A stretch of 8,035 nucleotides of DNA from UBA10427 sp003500135 (GTDB taxonomy: Bacteria; Bacteroidota; Bacteroidia; Cytophagales; Cyclobacteriaceae). Under the pieces are notes generated by a model. That model saw only the letters and a program-made list of their open reading frames with translations. It ran no database searches and was not told where the DNA came from. The position numbers and the translations under genes are program-made. This document shows, piece after piece, positions 1 through 6,492 of the stretch; within the stretch, counting starts at the first letter, position 1, and every line of letters starts with the position of its first letter. The DNA lies in assembly GCA_963966275.1 (NCBI GenBank), contig CAWZYQ010000166.1:1-8035 (forward strand), read 5' to 3'.

Positions 1-152
1 GGATACCGGAAGCAGAAAATATAGCGGCATTAGGTTTGGCAATATTAATGCTCGGAGCGCTGGGCATGCATGTAAAAATTGGCGACCCGTTCAAAAAATC
101 CATTCCGGCCATTACATTTCTAATCTTATCACTAGCCATATTTTTTATCTAA
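1..152 (+). CDS. C-terminal fragment of a small DoxX-like membrane protein (5' end outside window)
   Basis: An open frame runs from the window edge to a TAA at 150-152 and gives 49 residues. It contains a hydrophobic stretch (AALGLAILMLGALGMH), a short polar loop with VKIGDPFKKS, and a last hydrophobic helix (AITFLILSLAIFFI) ending at the C-terminus. The pattern of a helix, then a Gly-rich turn with a His and a 'GDPFKK'-like loop, then a terminal helix resembles the last two helices of DoxX-like four-helix inner-membrane proteins of Bacteroidota. These are mostly uncharacterised, and the family call is by resemblance only. No terminator hairpin is obvious after the stop. The next gene on the same strand has its own promoter 96 bp downstream, so it need not be co-transcribed. 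Confidence 0.5.
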   Translation, partial: IPEAENIAALGLAILMLGALGMHVKIGDPFKKSIPAITFLILSLAIFFI

Positions 153-223
153 ATCATCCTCTTTATTTCACTTAAGTTCAACTATGCATCAATAACGAGG
201 CTTATTAAAGGTTATCTACTATA

Positions 224-255
224 TTGTCTGTAATCAAAGTAGTTCTCTATATTTG
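224..255 (+). promoter_or_regulatory. Bacteroidota-type promoter (-33 TTG / -7 TATATTTG) of the EHP lipoprotein gene
   Basis: The octamer TATATTTG at 248-255 matches the Bacteroidota sigma-A -7 consensus TAnnTTTG exactly. A TTG at 224-226 lies upstream with a 21-bp spacer, within the usual range for the -33 element. Transcription would start near 262, leaving a leader of about 30 nt before the ATG at 292. The promoter overlaps a possible TTG start at 253, which argues that this TTG is not used. Confidence 0.6.
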
Positions 256-291
256 TCAATTATAAATTTATTTAACCTAAACGTATTTACT

Positions 292-564
292 ATGATTGCA
301 CTAATCAGAAAATTAAAATCTATCGCCATCGCGATGGTAGCATTGTCAGTTTTTGTGATGTTTACTATTAGTTCGTGTGGCTCCAAAAAACAGGATACCA
401 CCAGTGAGGAATCAGCAACAGAGCAAGTTGAAGAATCTACAAGTGATGAGCATCCAGGCGGAGAACATCCTTCATCGGAAGGAGAGGAGCATCCTTCAGA
501 TAGCGCCGCAATGGAATCCGAGCATCCCTCATCTGATGATAACGGCAGTGAACATCCTAATTAA
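292..564 (+). CDS. Small acidic lipoprotein with five Glu-His-Pro motifs
   Basis: The protein has 90 residues from the ATG at 292. An upstream in-frame TTG at 253 lies in the promoter and would put an uncharged-to-polar tail before the signal peptide, so I reject it. Residues 1-28 form a lipoprotein signal: RKLK near the N-terminus, a hydrophobic core, then ISSC with the lipidated Cys at 29. The mature part of about 62 residues has no hydrophobic core, is rich in Glu, Asp, Ser and Gly, and is probably disordered. It carries EHP five times, at residues 53-55, 58-60, 66-68, 77-79 and 87-89, with 5, 8, 11 and 10 residues between repeat starts. The codons of the repeats vary (GAG/GAA, CCA/CCT/CCC), so the repeat is kept at protein level and is not a recent DNA duplication. 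Five regularly placed His next to carboxylates could bind a divalent metal, but that is inference. No characterised family is recognised. The gene converges on the transglutaminase-like gene with 7 bp between the stops. Confidence 0.75.
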   Translation: MIALIRKLKSIAIAMVALSVFVMFTISSCGSKKQDTTSEESATEQVEESTSDEHPGGEHPSSEGEEHPSDSAAMESEHPSSDDNGSEHPN

Positions 565-571
565 CTGATAA

Positions 572-1933
572 TCAAGCATCAATAGTGTTTCTTTTAAAGG
601 TAAACTTGATATTTGCTAAATCAGGTTTACCTTTTACTTCAAGTACCGGATACGCCAGAAAGTTGATGGCGCCTGATTGCGGCATGATATCCGGTTCAAT
701 GTCGCGGCCCCTGCTAAATTCAATGCGGTTTGCCGGGTGATGTCCGAAATAATAAGTGGCCAAAGCGGTATACTTATCCGCCTCACTAATATCTACAGGC
801 CACCATTTTCCTTCTGCATAAAATTCTGCCCAGCAGTGATAGCCGTTTACGCCACCTTCATCACGGGCGGAAGGTATGGCGGCCCCGACCGCAAATCTTG
901 CCGGAATGCCCGCCGATCGTGCCAGGGAGATAAATAAGGAATGGAACTCCGTGCAGTTGCCCGATTTTGAATCGCAGGCAAAATTGGCATCCCCGGTGCC
1001 ATAAGCGCCCTGTTTGGCATATCGGACATTATCGATGACGTAATCGTACAGTGCTCGTGCCTTGGTTAAATCGCTATTGGCATTTCGTTCTTCTATTACG
1101 TTTCCGGCGATAATCCCAAATCGATCACCAATCGGTATTAACTCAGTACCTTCAAGGTATTGACCCAGGTTGATATTTTCTTCCTTATAGGGCGATTTTT
1201 CCAGTCTTTTTACTTTGTAGTTGATATTTACCTTTTGGCCGCTGTGTTCGGGAGATAATCGGAGATAAAGAATTTTGTTGCCATATTTTTCGTCGCTTAT
1301 CATCTTTTGCTCTCCCGGCGCTTGTATGGATATGAGTTCTACCGATTGAAAATCGTCACTTTGAGCAATGGGCACCCACATTTTTGCCGGTCCGTTCATT
1401 TCGGGCAAGGTTGCTGCATAGGTAAATTCAAACTGATCCTGACCTTCGACCACGCCGAGCAGTTCGTTGGAAGCCTGCGCCACTGGAACGGTATACCAGG
1501 TTTTGTCTTTGGCTTGTTTCCAGGTATAGTAGGGCTTGCCATTGAGCTTGTGAAGGTCGGTGCGTGTAACCTCCATATTTTCTTTTGTGCCTTTCAAAAA
1601 GAAATCCACATCGTACACATCACCTTCTGCCGTGGCCAGGTCGACGCAGGCAAAAAAAGTATTGGGGCCTAATACAGAGAGGTACTCGGTATGAACACGT
1701 ACGAGCTTAAGCTTAAAGTCGCTGGTATCATTGCTAAAGTGAAAATAGCCATTACCTTCTTTTGTTTCGGCTTCGATATGGGTTCGGATACCTCGTTCCA
1801 CATCTTCTATGGTTGCTTTTTGAACGTTTTCGGATGTATCACTTTGGTTTCCCTTTTTAGTAGGTTGACAAGAAGTAAATCCAAGAACTGCTAGTAGTAA
1901 ACCCCAAAAAAGAATTCTATATAAATCAGGCAT
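572..1933 (-). CDS. Transglutaminase-like lipoprotein with an uncharacterised N-terminal domain
   Basis: The protein has 453 residues. The N-terminus (MPDLYRILFWGLLLAVLGFTSC) is a lipoprotein signal with the lipidated Cys at 22, so the protein is probably envelope-anchored. Residues about 45-145 form a compact, beta-rich domain with VRVHTEY, FFACVDLA, DVYDVDFFL and HKLNGKPYYTW. I do not know a function for this domain. Residues about 195-245 look like a beta-sandwich linker. The transglutaminase-like core follows at about 290-385, with the triad Cys327 (GNCTEFH), His366 (GYHCWAEFY) and Asp381 (WWPVDIS), and AGIPARFAVG between. All three catalytic residues are present, so an active enzyme is likely. 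Bacterial members of this superfamily are often cysteine proteases or amide-bond-processing enzymes, and the substrate here is unknown. The start is supported by a promoter about 20 bp upstream. The gene appears monocistronic, divergent from the amidotransferase gene and convergent with the EHP lipoprotein gene. Confidence 0.85.
   Translation of the reverse strand: MPDLYRILFWGLLLAVLGFTSCQPTKKGNQSDTSENVQKATIEDVERGIRTHIEAETKEGNGYFHFSNDTSDFKLKLVRVHTEYLSVLGPNTFFACVDLATAEGDVYDVDFFLKGTKENMEVTRTDLHKLNGKPYYTWKQAKDKTWYTVPVAQASNELLGVVEGQDQFEFTYAATLPEMNGPAKMWVPIAQSDDFQSVELISIQAPGEQKMISDEKYGNKILYLRLSPEHSGQKVNINYKVKRLEKSPYKEENINLGQYLEGTELIPIGDRFGIIAGNVIEERNANSDLTKARALYDYVIDNVRYAKQGAYGTGDANFACDSKSGNCTEFHSLFISLARSAGIPARFAVGAAIPSARDEGGVNGYHCWAEFYAEGKWWPVDISEADKYTALATYYFGHHPANRIEFSRGRDIEPDIMPQSGAINFLAYPVLEVKGKPDLANIKFTFKRNTIDA
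596..634. terminator. Long hairpin inside the 3' end of the transglutaminase-like gene, possible terminator for the convergent pair
   Basis: Left arm 596-610 pairs with right arm 620-634 over 15 bp with one G-U pair (AAAGGTAAAC against GTTTACCTTT, then TTGAT against ATCAG), around a 9-nt loop. On the plus strand it begins 32 nt after the lipoprotein stop and is followed by only four T residues counted from the arm (632-635). On the minus strand it is read within the last codons of the transglutaminase-like gene and is followed by TTTAAAA. The position fits a terminator for the plus-strand lipoprotein transcript placed within the opposing gene, but the U-tract is weak. Confidence 0.4.
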
Positions 1934-1954
1934 TGTTCATTTTTTCAATTTTAA

Positions 1955-1983
1955 CAAATATAACGATTCGTGGCACATTCAAA
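1955..1983 (-). promoter_or_regulatory. Bacteroidota-type promoter (-33 TTTG / -7 TATATTTG) of the transglutaminase-like gene
   Basis: Read on the minus strand, TATATTTG (1962 to 1955) matches TAnnTTTG exactly and is the same octamer as the promoter of the convergent lipoprotein gene. TTTG (1983 to 1980) lies upstream with a 17-bp spacer. Transcription would start near 1948, giving a leader of about 15 nt before the ATG at 1933-1931. An overlapping ATG at 1940 is out of frame. Confidence 0.6.
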
Positions 1984-2065
1984 CGTAGGTTGAAGTAAGA
2001 CTTGAATTCCGTAATTATAAAAATATGATTATTTTAAGCATTTCTAAATTACTTATTAAGATCGA

Positions 2066-2797
2066 ATGAAACCCTTTCTCATACTACAATTACGCGAAAT
2101 GGATAAAGCGGCCGACCGGGAGTTTGAGGCTTTTCTCAGATATGGAGGACTTGCGGAGTCAGAAGTACACCGGATCAGGATGGAAAAGGAAAGCTTTGCC
2201 AACCTGGATCTCAGCAATTATTCGGGCGTCATTGTAGGAGGGGGGCCAAGCAACGTCAGCGATCATGAGACCGAAAAACCGGAATACCAGCAACGATTCG
2301 AAAAGGAACTCAATGCACTGTATGAGCAGATATTTCAAAATGACATCCCCTACATGGGCAGCTGCTATGGCCTGGGTTCTATGATGAAATATAAAGGTGG
2401 TGTGGTATCAAGGGAAAAATACTCGGAACCGGTGGGTACGGTAGAAGTGCTGCTGAACGAAGCGGGCAAGGAAGACGATTTACTGCGAGGATTACCGGAA
2501 AAATTCATGGCTTTTTGCGGACATAAAGAAGCCTGCCAGATGGTGCCCGGCGAAGGGGTGCTGTTGGGAAGTTCAGAAACCTGTCCCGTTCAGGTAGTCA
2601 GGTTTGGGCAAAACATTTATGCCGTTCAGTTCCACTGCGAGCTCGATGCTGAAGGCCTGGCGGAAAGAATTCGGTATTACAAACACCATGGCTACTTTAA
2701 GCCGGATGAAGCCGATATTCTGATTGACCGCACAAAGGATAAAGTAGCCGAAGTACCCCATTTGATTTTAAAACGATTTGTGGAGCGGTATAGATAA
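2066..2797 (+). CDS. Class I glutamine amidotransferase domain protein (GMP-synthase-like)
   Basis: The protein has 243 residues and no signal peptide, so it is cytoplasmic. It is a single class I glutamine amidotransferase domain of the stand-alone GMP-synthase-like group. The oxyanion region is GVIVGGGPSN (54-63). The nucleophile elbow is GSCYGLG with Cys100, where family members usually have G-x-C-x-G-x-Q/G. The rest of the triad is His190 and Glu192 in QFHCEL, where the common form is FHPE, so Pro is replaced by Cys. An internal FCGHKEACQMVPG region (150-162) matches the usual 'H.d.v..lP' strand. All catalytic residues are present, so glutamine or gamma-glutamyl hydrolysis is plausible. 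Relatives include enzymes acting on gamma-glutamyl compounds, but no synthetase partner is encoded nearby and the substrate cannot be told. There is no clear Shine-Dalgarno sequence. The possible -7 element around 2030 (TATTTTAA) is poor. The gene converges on the small barrel-like protein gene with 34 bp between stops. Confidence 0.85.
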   Translation: MKPFLILQLREMDKAADREFEAFLRYGGLAESEVHRIRMEKESFANLDLSNYSGVIVGGGPSNVSDHETEKPEYQQRFEKELNALYEQIFQNDIPYMGSCYGLGSMMKYKGGVVSREKYSEPVGTVEVLLNEAGKEDDLLRGLPEKFMAFCGHKEACQMVPGEGVLLGSSETCPVQVVRFGQNIYAVQFHCELDAEGLAERIRYYKHHGYFKPDEADILIDRTKDKVAEVPHLILKRFVERYR

Positions 2798-2831
2798 GAA
2801 TGCAAGACACCAGCTTTCGCTTACTTATTTA

Positions 2832-3371
2832 TTAAAAGCGCCGGGCAATACCAATTCCCAGGCTCCATGTATCATACACATTGATTTTGGCATCGTAGGT
2901 CAGGCTTAGAGGTATTTCCCATTGGTCGGAGATTTCAATGTTTCGCTCAAGTCCAATCCTGATGAGGCCAAAGCTCTCTTTCTCTTCCAACTCAATACCT
3001 CCACCTACAAAAACAGTCCAATATTCAACGGGTTTAAATCCTGCCACTGCAACAACACTCAAAGGATTGGAGCGTTCAATAACACTTTCATCAAGAATCT
3101 TCTTAATTTCAAAGGTCTGCAATACCAAATCGGTATGAATCCCAATGATCCAGCGGCTTGTTAGTTCAAAGTTATAATCCAGCAGAAATGAAGGTTCGGT
3201 GATCCATTTGCGATCCCCATCCTGGATGCCCTGACTGATATGGGCATGCGCGATGGATATTCCTATTGAGTGCCTGGCACTTTTTTCGTTTTCCATAGGT
3301 TCCTGAGCTGAGATCTTTGAAGTATGAATAAGCATTAATAGAATCGCGATAATCGTTTTGCTAGCTTTCAT
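2832..3371 (-). CDS. Exported small beta-rich protein, probable outer-membrane beta-barrel
   Basis: The protein has 179 residues. Residues 1-22 are a type I signal peptide (MKASKTIIAILLMLIHTSK then ISA), with likely cleavage before QEP at 23. The mature part shows alternating hydrophobic/polar strands typical of transmembrane beta-strands: HSIGISIAHAHIS, SFLLDYNFELTSRWIIGIHTDLVLQTFEI, PLSVVAVAGFKPV, WTVFVGGGIEL, FGLIRIGLERNIEI, WEIPLSLTYDAKIN and WSLGIGIARRF. Aromatic residues flank the strands. The protein ends in Phe, as many outer-membrane proteins do to engage the BAM complex. Counting strands suggests about eight, a small barrel of the porin-like or OmpW-size class. No specific family is recognised. 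The gene seems to stand alone. I found no convincing TAnnTTTG promoter, and the best match, TAATTTAA near 3421-3428, lacks a partner TTG. Confidence 0.65.
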   Translation of the reverse strand: MKASKTIIAILLMLIHTSKISAQEPMENEKSARHSIGISIAHAHISQGIQDGDRKWITEPSFLLDYNFELTSRWIIGIHTDLVLQTFEIKKILDESVIERSNPLSVVAVAGFKPVEYWTVFVGGGIELEEKESFGLIRIGLERNIEISDQWEIPLSLTYDAKINVYDTWSLGIGIARRF

Positions 3372-3464
3372 TTTGTCAGATAATTTATTACGCTTATTTC
3401 GATTGATTGCTAAATGGCTTTTAAATTAAGCTGGTAAAAAGCTGATTTTGGCCTTTGCTTACCC

Positions 3465-3594
3465 TTATGCAAAATCAATTTGAGGTTCTACGATTAGATT
3501 GAAAGCCGGGTCATTTACATCCGCTATTTTCTCGAGTTCTATTCCAGAGGTAGGAAAAAAAGCCTCCTACGGTTGTGTTTGGCAAAAAGTACAT
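3465..3594 (-). pseudogene. Short frameshifted coding remnant of unknown origin
   Basis: Read on the minus strand, an ATG at 3594-3592 opens MYFLPNTTVGGFF. The frame then breaks at a run of seven T (plus-strand A at 3555-3561). If one T is dropped, the reading continues as FFPTSGIELEKIADVNDP and then AFNLIVEPQIDFA to a TAA at 3467-3465, about 42 residues in all. Both halves read like real protein, with a balanced mix of charged and hydrophobic residues and varied codons. Without the correction, the first frame stops a few codons after the T-run and the second frame has a TAG just before it. An in-frame TAG lies directly upstream of the ATG region at 3603-3601. The likely reading is the decayed end of a lost gene or a single homopolymer error. 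A small real gene using slippage on the T-run is possible but less likely. I do not recognise the family. Confidence 0.3.
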
Positions 3595-3651
3595 ATCCGG
3601 CTAAAAAGGAGATGTCTCTGATATCTATCTACTATCAAAATAGACAAAGAA

Positions 3652-3680
3652 GTCCCGGCAATTCTGAACTTTGCCGGGAC
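3652..3680 (-). terminator. Rho-independent-type terminator of the phosphatase-sulfatase operon
   Basis: GTCCCGGCAA at 3652-3661 pairs perfectly with TTGCCGGGAC at 3671-3680 over 10 bp around a 9-nt loop. It begins 12 nt after the sulfatase stop codon. On the minus strand it is followed by a T-rich tail (TTCTTTGTCTATTTTG), which fits a terminator for the sulfatase transcript. On the plus strand the hairpin is followed by ATATTTTAA, so it may also work weakly in that direction. Confidence 0.8.
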
Positions 3681-3692
3681 ATATTTTAACCA

Positions 3693-5264
3693 TTAGTTAC
3701 TACCGATTGTCTTTAATTGTTCTTCTATGCTACTTAAATTAAAGGAACCAGGCTTTTGGCTTGGAGGATATTCCTTCATTGTCTGTAAAAACTTAGCCGC
3801 AAGTTGCTGAACCGGTACGATCACAAACACTCTATCCAGTAACCAATCGTAATAGACGTTAGAATTATGTTGCGCCTTTTCAAAAGGATCTCTTCGGAGG
3901 TTGAATATTAGCGGTACCCGTAGCTCGGTAAACGGTTCTATCCACACACCAAATGCTTCACCCCGATTTTCAAGAAAAACAATCTTCCAGTCATCGTATC
4001 GGGCGGCAACAATCTGGCCGTCATCATTTACGTACCAAAACTCTTTTCTCGGCGATTTATCAGTTTTGCCACTGAGATAATCCGTCAGATCATACCCATC
4101 TATATAGTTACGATACTTGCGACCGTTAAGGGTAATTCCTTCTCTTAATTTCTCCTTAATATCTGGTGCACCTGCGATAGAGGCAAATGTAGGAAGCCAA
4201 TCCTCATGAGATACGATTCCATTAAGCGTGACATTTTTTTGAAATTGCCCGGGCCATCTAACAAAAGCGGGCACGCGATAGGCACCTTCCCAATTCGAGT
4301 TTTTTTCACTTCGGAAAGGTGTTGTTCCGGCATCGGGCCAGGTATTGTAGTGGGGTCCATTGTCGGTTGAGTACATTACGACGGTATTATCAGCAATTCC
4401 GAGCTCATCAAGCAGGTCGAGCAGCTCGCCTACATGCATGTCGTGTTCCACCATTCCGTCATGATATTCATTGCCGCTCGGTCCTGAAAGTCCGGTATGC
4501 TCGTCTTTAACATGTGTGCGAAAATGCATACGTGTGCCATTCCACCAAACGAAAAAAGGCTTATCTGCCTCGTGTTGCCTTTTAATAAAAGCTTTCGCCG
4601 CCTCTACGGTTTCATCATCGATGGATTCCATTCGCTTTTTACTTAACGGACCAGTATCTTCGATTCTTTGCGTACCATCTTCATTAGCCCATGAATGGAT
4701 AACTCCACGCGGTCCAAACTGCTCTTCAAATGTTTTTCCATTGGCCAGAACCATATCGTTTGGGTAATCTCTGTGCTCGGGTTCTTCTTCGGCATTTAAA
4801 TGATAGAGATTGCCAAGAAATTCATCAAACCCATGATTTGTGGGAAGGTGCTCATCGAGGTCTCCCTGGTGATTCTTGCCAAACTGTCCGGTGGCGTACC
4901 CCTGACTTTTCAGTACGGTAGCCATGGTAACATCGGTATTCTGCCAGCCCTGAGCAGCACCGGGAAGACCAACTTTTGTCATTCCTGTGCGCACCGGTAC
5001 ATTTCCTCCAATGAAGGCCGCGCGTCCGGCTGTACAACTCTGTTGAGCATAGTAATCGGTAAATGCCACCCCTTCGTTTGCAATTCGGTCAATATTTGGT
5101 GTTTGATACCCCATCATTCCCCGATTATTATGACTTATGTTCCATGTGCCAATGTCATCGCCCCAGATCACCAGGATGTTGGGTTTTTCCTTGCCCTGGG
5201 AAAAAGTACTGCCATAGCATAGCAAAATCGCCAGCGTAAATAAACTAATGAATTTCCATTTCAT
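3693..5264 (-). CDS. Exported arylsulfatase-family enzyme (formylglycine type)
   Basis: The protein has 523 residues, a normal length for the family. A signal peptide covers residues 1-22 or so (hydrophobic core FTLAILLCYG, then STFSQG). The enzyme hydrolyses sulfate esters in the periplasm or at the surface. Calcium-site residues are Asp36-Asp37 (IWGDDIG) and Asp301-Asn302 (YSTDNGP). The formylglycine motif is Cys77-Thr-Ala-Gly-Arg81 in QQSCTAGRAAF. It is the C-x-A-x-R form, and Cys77 must be converted to formylglycine by a maturase not found in this window. Lys130 and His132 lie in GKNHQGD, and a further active-site Lys lies in RSEKNSNWEG near 321. The conserved run NHGFDEFLGNLYHLNAEEEP and the C-terminal QKPGSFNL resemble the large bacterial sulfatase group S1_4 as I remember it. 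The substrate is not readable from sequence. The start follows the upstream phosphatase gene by 42 bp on the same strand with no terminator between, so the two are probably co-transcribed. A terminator follows its stop. Confidence 0.92.
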   Translation of the reverse strand: MKWKFISLFTLAILLCYGSTFSQGKEKPNILVIWGDDIGTWNISHNNRGMMGYQTPNIDRIANEGVAFTDYYAQQSCTAGRAAFIGGNVPVRTGMTKVGLPGAAQGWQNTDVTMATVLKSQGYATGQFGKNHQGDLDEHLPTNHGFDEFLGNLYHLNAEEEPEHRDYPNDMVLANGKTFEEQFGPRGVIHSWANEDGTQRIEDTGPLSKKRMESIDDETVEAAKAFIKRQHEADKPFFVWWNGTRMHFRTHVKDEHTGLSGPSGNEYHDGMVEHDMHVGELLDLLDELGIADNTVVMYSTDNGPHYNTWPDAGTTPFRSEKNSNWEGAYRVPAFVRWPGQFQKNVTLNGIVSHEDWLPTFASIAGAPDIKEKLREGITLNGRKYRNYIDGYDLTDYLSGKTDKSPRKEFWYVNDDGQIVAARYDDWKIVFLENRGEAFGVWIEPFTELRVPLIFNLRRDPFEKAQHNSNVYYDWLLDRVFVIVPVQQLAAKFLQTMKEYPPSQKPGSFNLSSIEEQLKTIGSN

Positions 5265-5306
5265 GATTTTAGATTTTGGTTGGAAAAATTTTATTTATCT
5301 TTTCTA

Positions 5307-6371
5307 TTATTGTATCAATTCAAAAGGAAAGATCACCTTCCAGTCTTGTTTCATATCGGCTATTACCCAGCCTTTTTGACGGGCCTCATCTAAACCTTTG
5401 TCAAATTTGCCGATATGAGAATTTCGATCATAGGCCCATTCTCTTACCGAATCCGTATGATGAACATATAGCTTAAAACTTTTTAACTCATTTGAATCGG
5501 CCCATCTCAGCATCTGCAGATCGCCATCGGAGTTGCCGGCAGCAAAAACCGGCTTGCGCCCGATGTATTTCTGAATTCCCTCCGGCTTTCCTTCCTTATC
5601 GTCAATAAAATCCATTTCCGGCAACTTCCTGACCACAGGATTGCCATTATTATTATCGTATTTCACTTTTCCGCTGCTCCCCACGATCTGATCCTTCGGA
5701 ATACCGTAGACATCTTCAGCCCAGGGGCGCATAAAATCGATCCCGCCCCCCGAAACAATAAAAGTCTTGAAGTCATTGGCCCGGAGGTACTCCAACAATT
5801 CCAGCATGGGTTGAAATACCAGTTCAGTATATTTTTTGTCCTTTAACGGATGACGCGCCGAGGATATCCAGTCGTGAACAATCGTCCCAAATTCCTTTTC
5901 TGTCATACCGGCATGGGTTGTCATGATTATTTTCATGATGCCCTTCATTCCCTGTTGGGAAAGTGAAGCCATATCATTTTCGAGAATAGCTTTATAGGGC
6001 TGTTCTCTTTTCCACTCAGGATGATCTGTTGCCATGGCCTTTACGCGGTCAATTGCAAAAAAAAGTTGAAAATAGATGGGTTGCTCTGACCATAAGGTGC
6101 CATCATTGTCAAAAGTGGCAATCCGGTCGGCTATTTCGATGAAATCGGGATTTGAAGTATCGGTAACTTCATCTACATAAGAGATAATAGCTTGCTTTGT
6201 CTCACTTTCGTTCCAGGAGGGGAGTGGGTCACTTTTCTTTTCGTCCGGCAAAGTATATGCCTCCGACTCTTTCTTTTCTTTATCAACAGAACAAGAAATA
6301 AAAAGACAGGTTGTACACAGAGCACAGGTAAAGGCATAAAAGAATAGAGATTTCTTAAAATGTATTTTCAT
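5307..6371 (-). CDS. Lipoprotein HAD-superfamily phosphatase
   Basis: The protein has 354 residues from the ATG at 6371-6369. The open frame extends up to 6461, but the first 30 extra residues have no signal character, while Met at 6371 opens a clear lipoprotein signal (MKIHFKKSLFFYAFTCALC, then TTCLFISC with the lipidated Cys at 27). HAD motif I is FDNDGTLW with nucleophile Asp88 and Asp90. Motif II is IVSGGG with Ser207. A basic residue for motif III is probably in the GKPEGIQKYIGRKP segment (261-274). Motif IV is GNSDGDLQML with Asp282 and Asp284. A helical cap of about 100 residues lies between motifs I and II, giving the subclass I (phosphoserine-phosphatase-like) layout. All catalytic residues are present, so a phosphate-ester hydrolase is likely, here anchored in the envelope rather than cytoplasmic. 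The substrate is unknown. It is the first gene of a probable operon with the sulfatase 42 bp downstream and is divergent from the AraC-type regulator. Confidence 0.88.
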   Translation of the reverse strand: MKIHFKKSLFFYAFTCALCTTCLFISCSVDKEKKESEAYTLPDEKKSDPLPSWNESETKQAIISYVDEVTDTSNPDFIEIADRIATFDNDGTLWSEQPIYFQLFFAIDRVKAMATDHPEWKREQPYKAILENDMASLSQQGMKGIMKIIMTTHAGMTEKEFGTIVHDWISSARHPLKDKKYTELVFQPMLELLEYLRANDFKTFIVSGGGIDFMRPWAEDVYGIPKDQIVGSSGKVKYDNNNGNPVVRKLPEMDFIDDKEGKPEGIQKYIGRKPVFAAGNSDGDLQMLRWADSNELKSFKLYVHHTDSVREWAYDRNSHIGKFDKGLDEARQKGWVIADMKQDWKVIFPFELIQ

Positions 6372-6492
6372 ATTTGTTTGATAAAGTAGTGTAATCATTA
6401 GCAGTTGCCTGGTCAGGTGAAATTGAGATGCGATCGTTAGTCTCACAAAGTGTTTTGGCAATAAATGATTTGATTTTTACCATAATATCTGG

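Larger units (their letters stand above)
3372..3692. other. Gene-poor interval with a coding remnant and a terminator
   Basis: This 321-bp stretch lies between the start of the barrel-like gene and the stop of the sulfatase gene, both on the minus strand. It holds a frameshifted coding remnant (3465-3594) and a strong terminator hairpin (3652-3680). A weak 6-bp stem (GTAGGA at 3550-3555 with TCCTAC at 3565-3570) lies within the remnant. The rest, 3372-3464, is AT-rich and probably contains the promoter and leader of the barrel-like gene, though I could not place the promoter. Confidence 0.5.

Noticed and set aside
253..291. Longer N-terminus for the EHP lipoprotein from a TTG at 253
   Set aside because: The TTG is the last part of an exact TAnnTTTG promoter element, and the ATG at 292 opens a proper lipoprotein signal.
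377..568. Second reading frame within the EHP lipoprotein gene
   Set aside because: It is a frame shadow: the lipoprotein frame has the signal peptide, lipobox and repeat motif, while this frame has none.
1307..1894. Plus-strand open frames opposite the transglutaminase-like gene
   Set aside because: They are shadows of the minus-strand gene, without recognisable domains or promoters.
2798..2831. Terminator between the amidotransferase and barrel-like genes (CGCTT with AAGCG near 2818-2840)
   Set aside because: The stem is only 5 bp with a 13-nt loop and runs into coding sequence, too weak to call.
3550..3570. GTAGGA/TCCTAC hairpin as a terminator
   Set aside because: The stem has 6 bp, there is no U-tract in either direction, and it lies inside the coding remnant.
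4471..5222. Several plus-strand open frames opposite the sulfatase gene
   Set aside because: They are antisense shadows of a well-supported gene, with Cys/Arg/Ser-rich translations and no coherent domain.
6372..6461. N-terminal extension of the HAD phosphatase up to 6461
   Set aside because: The added 30 residues have no signal-peptide character and would bury the lipoprotein signal that begins at the ATG at 6371.
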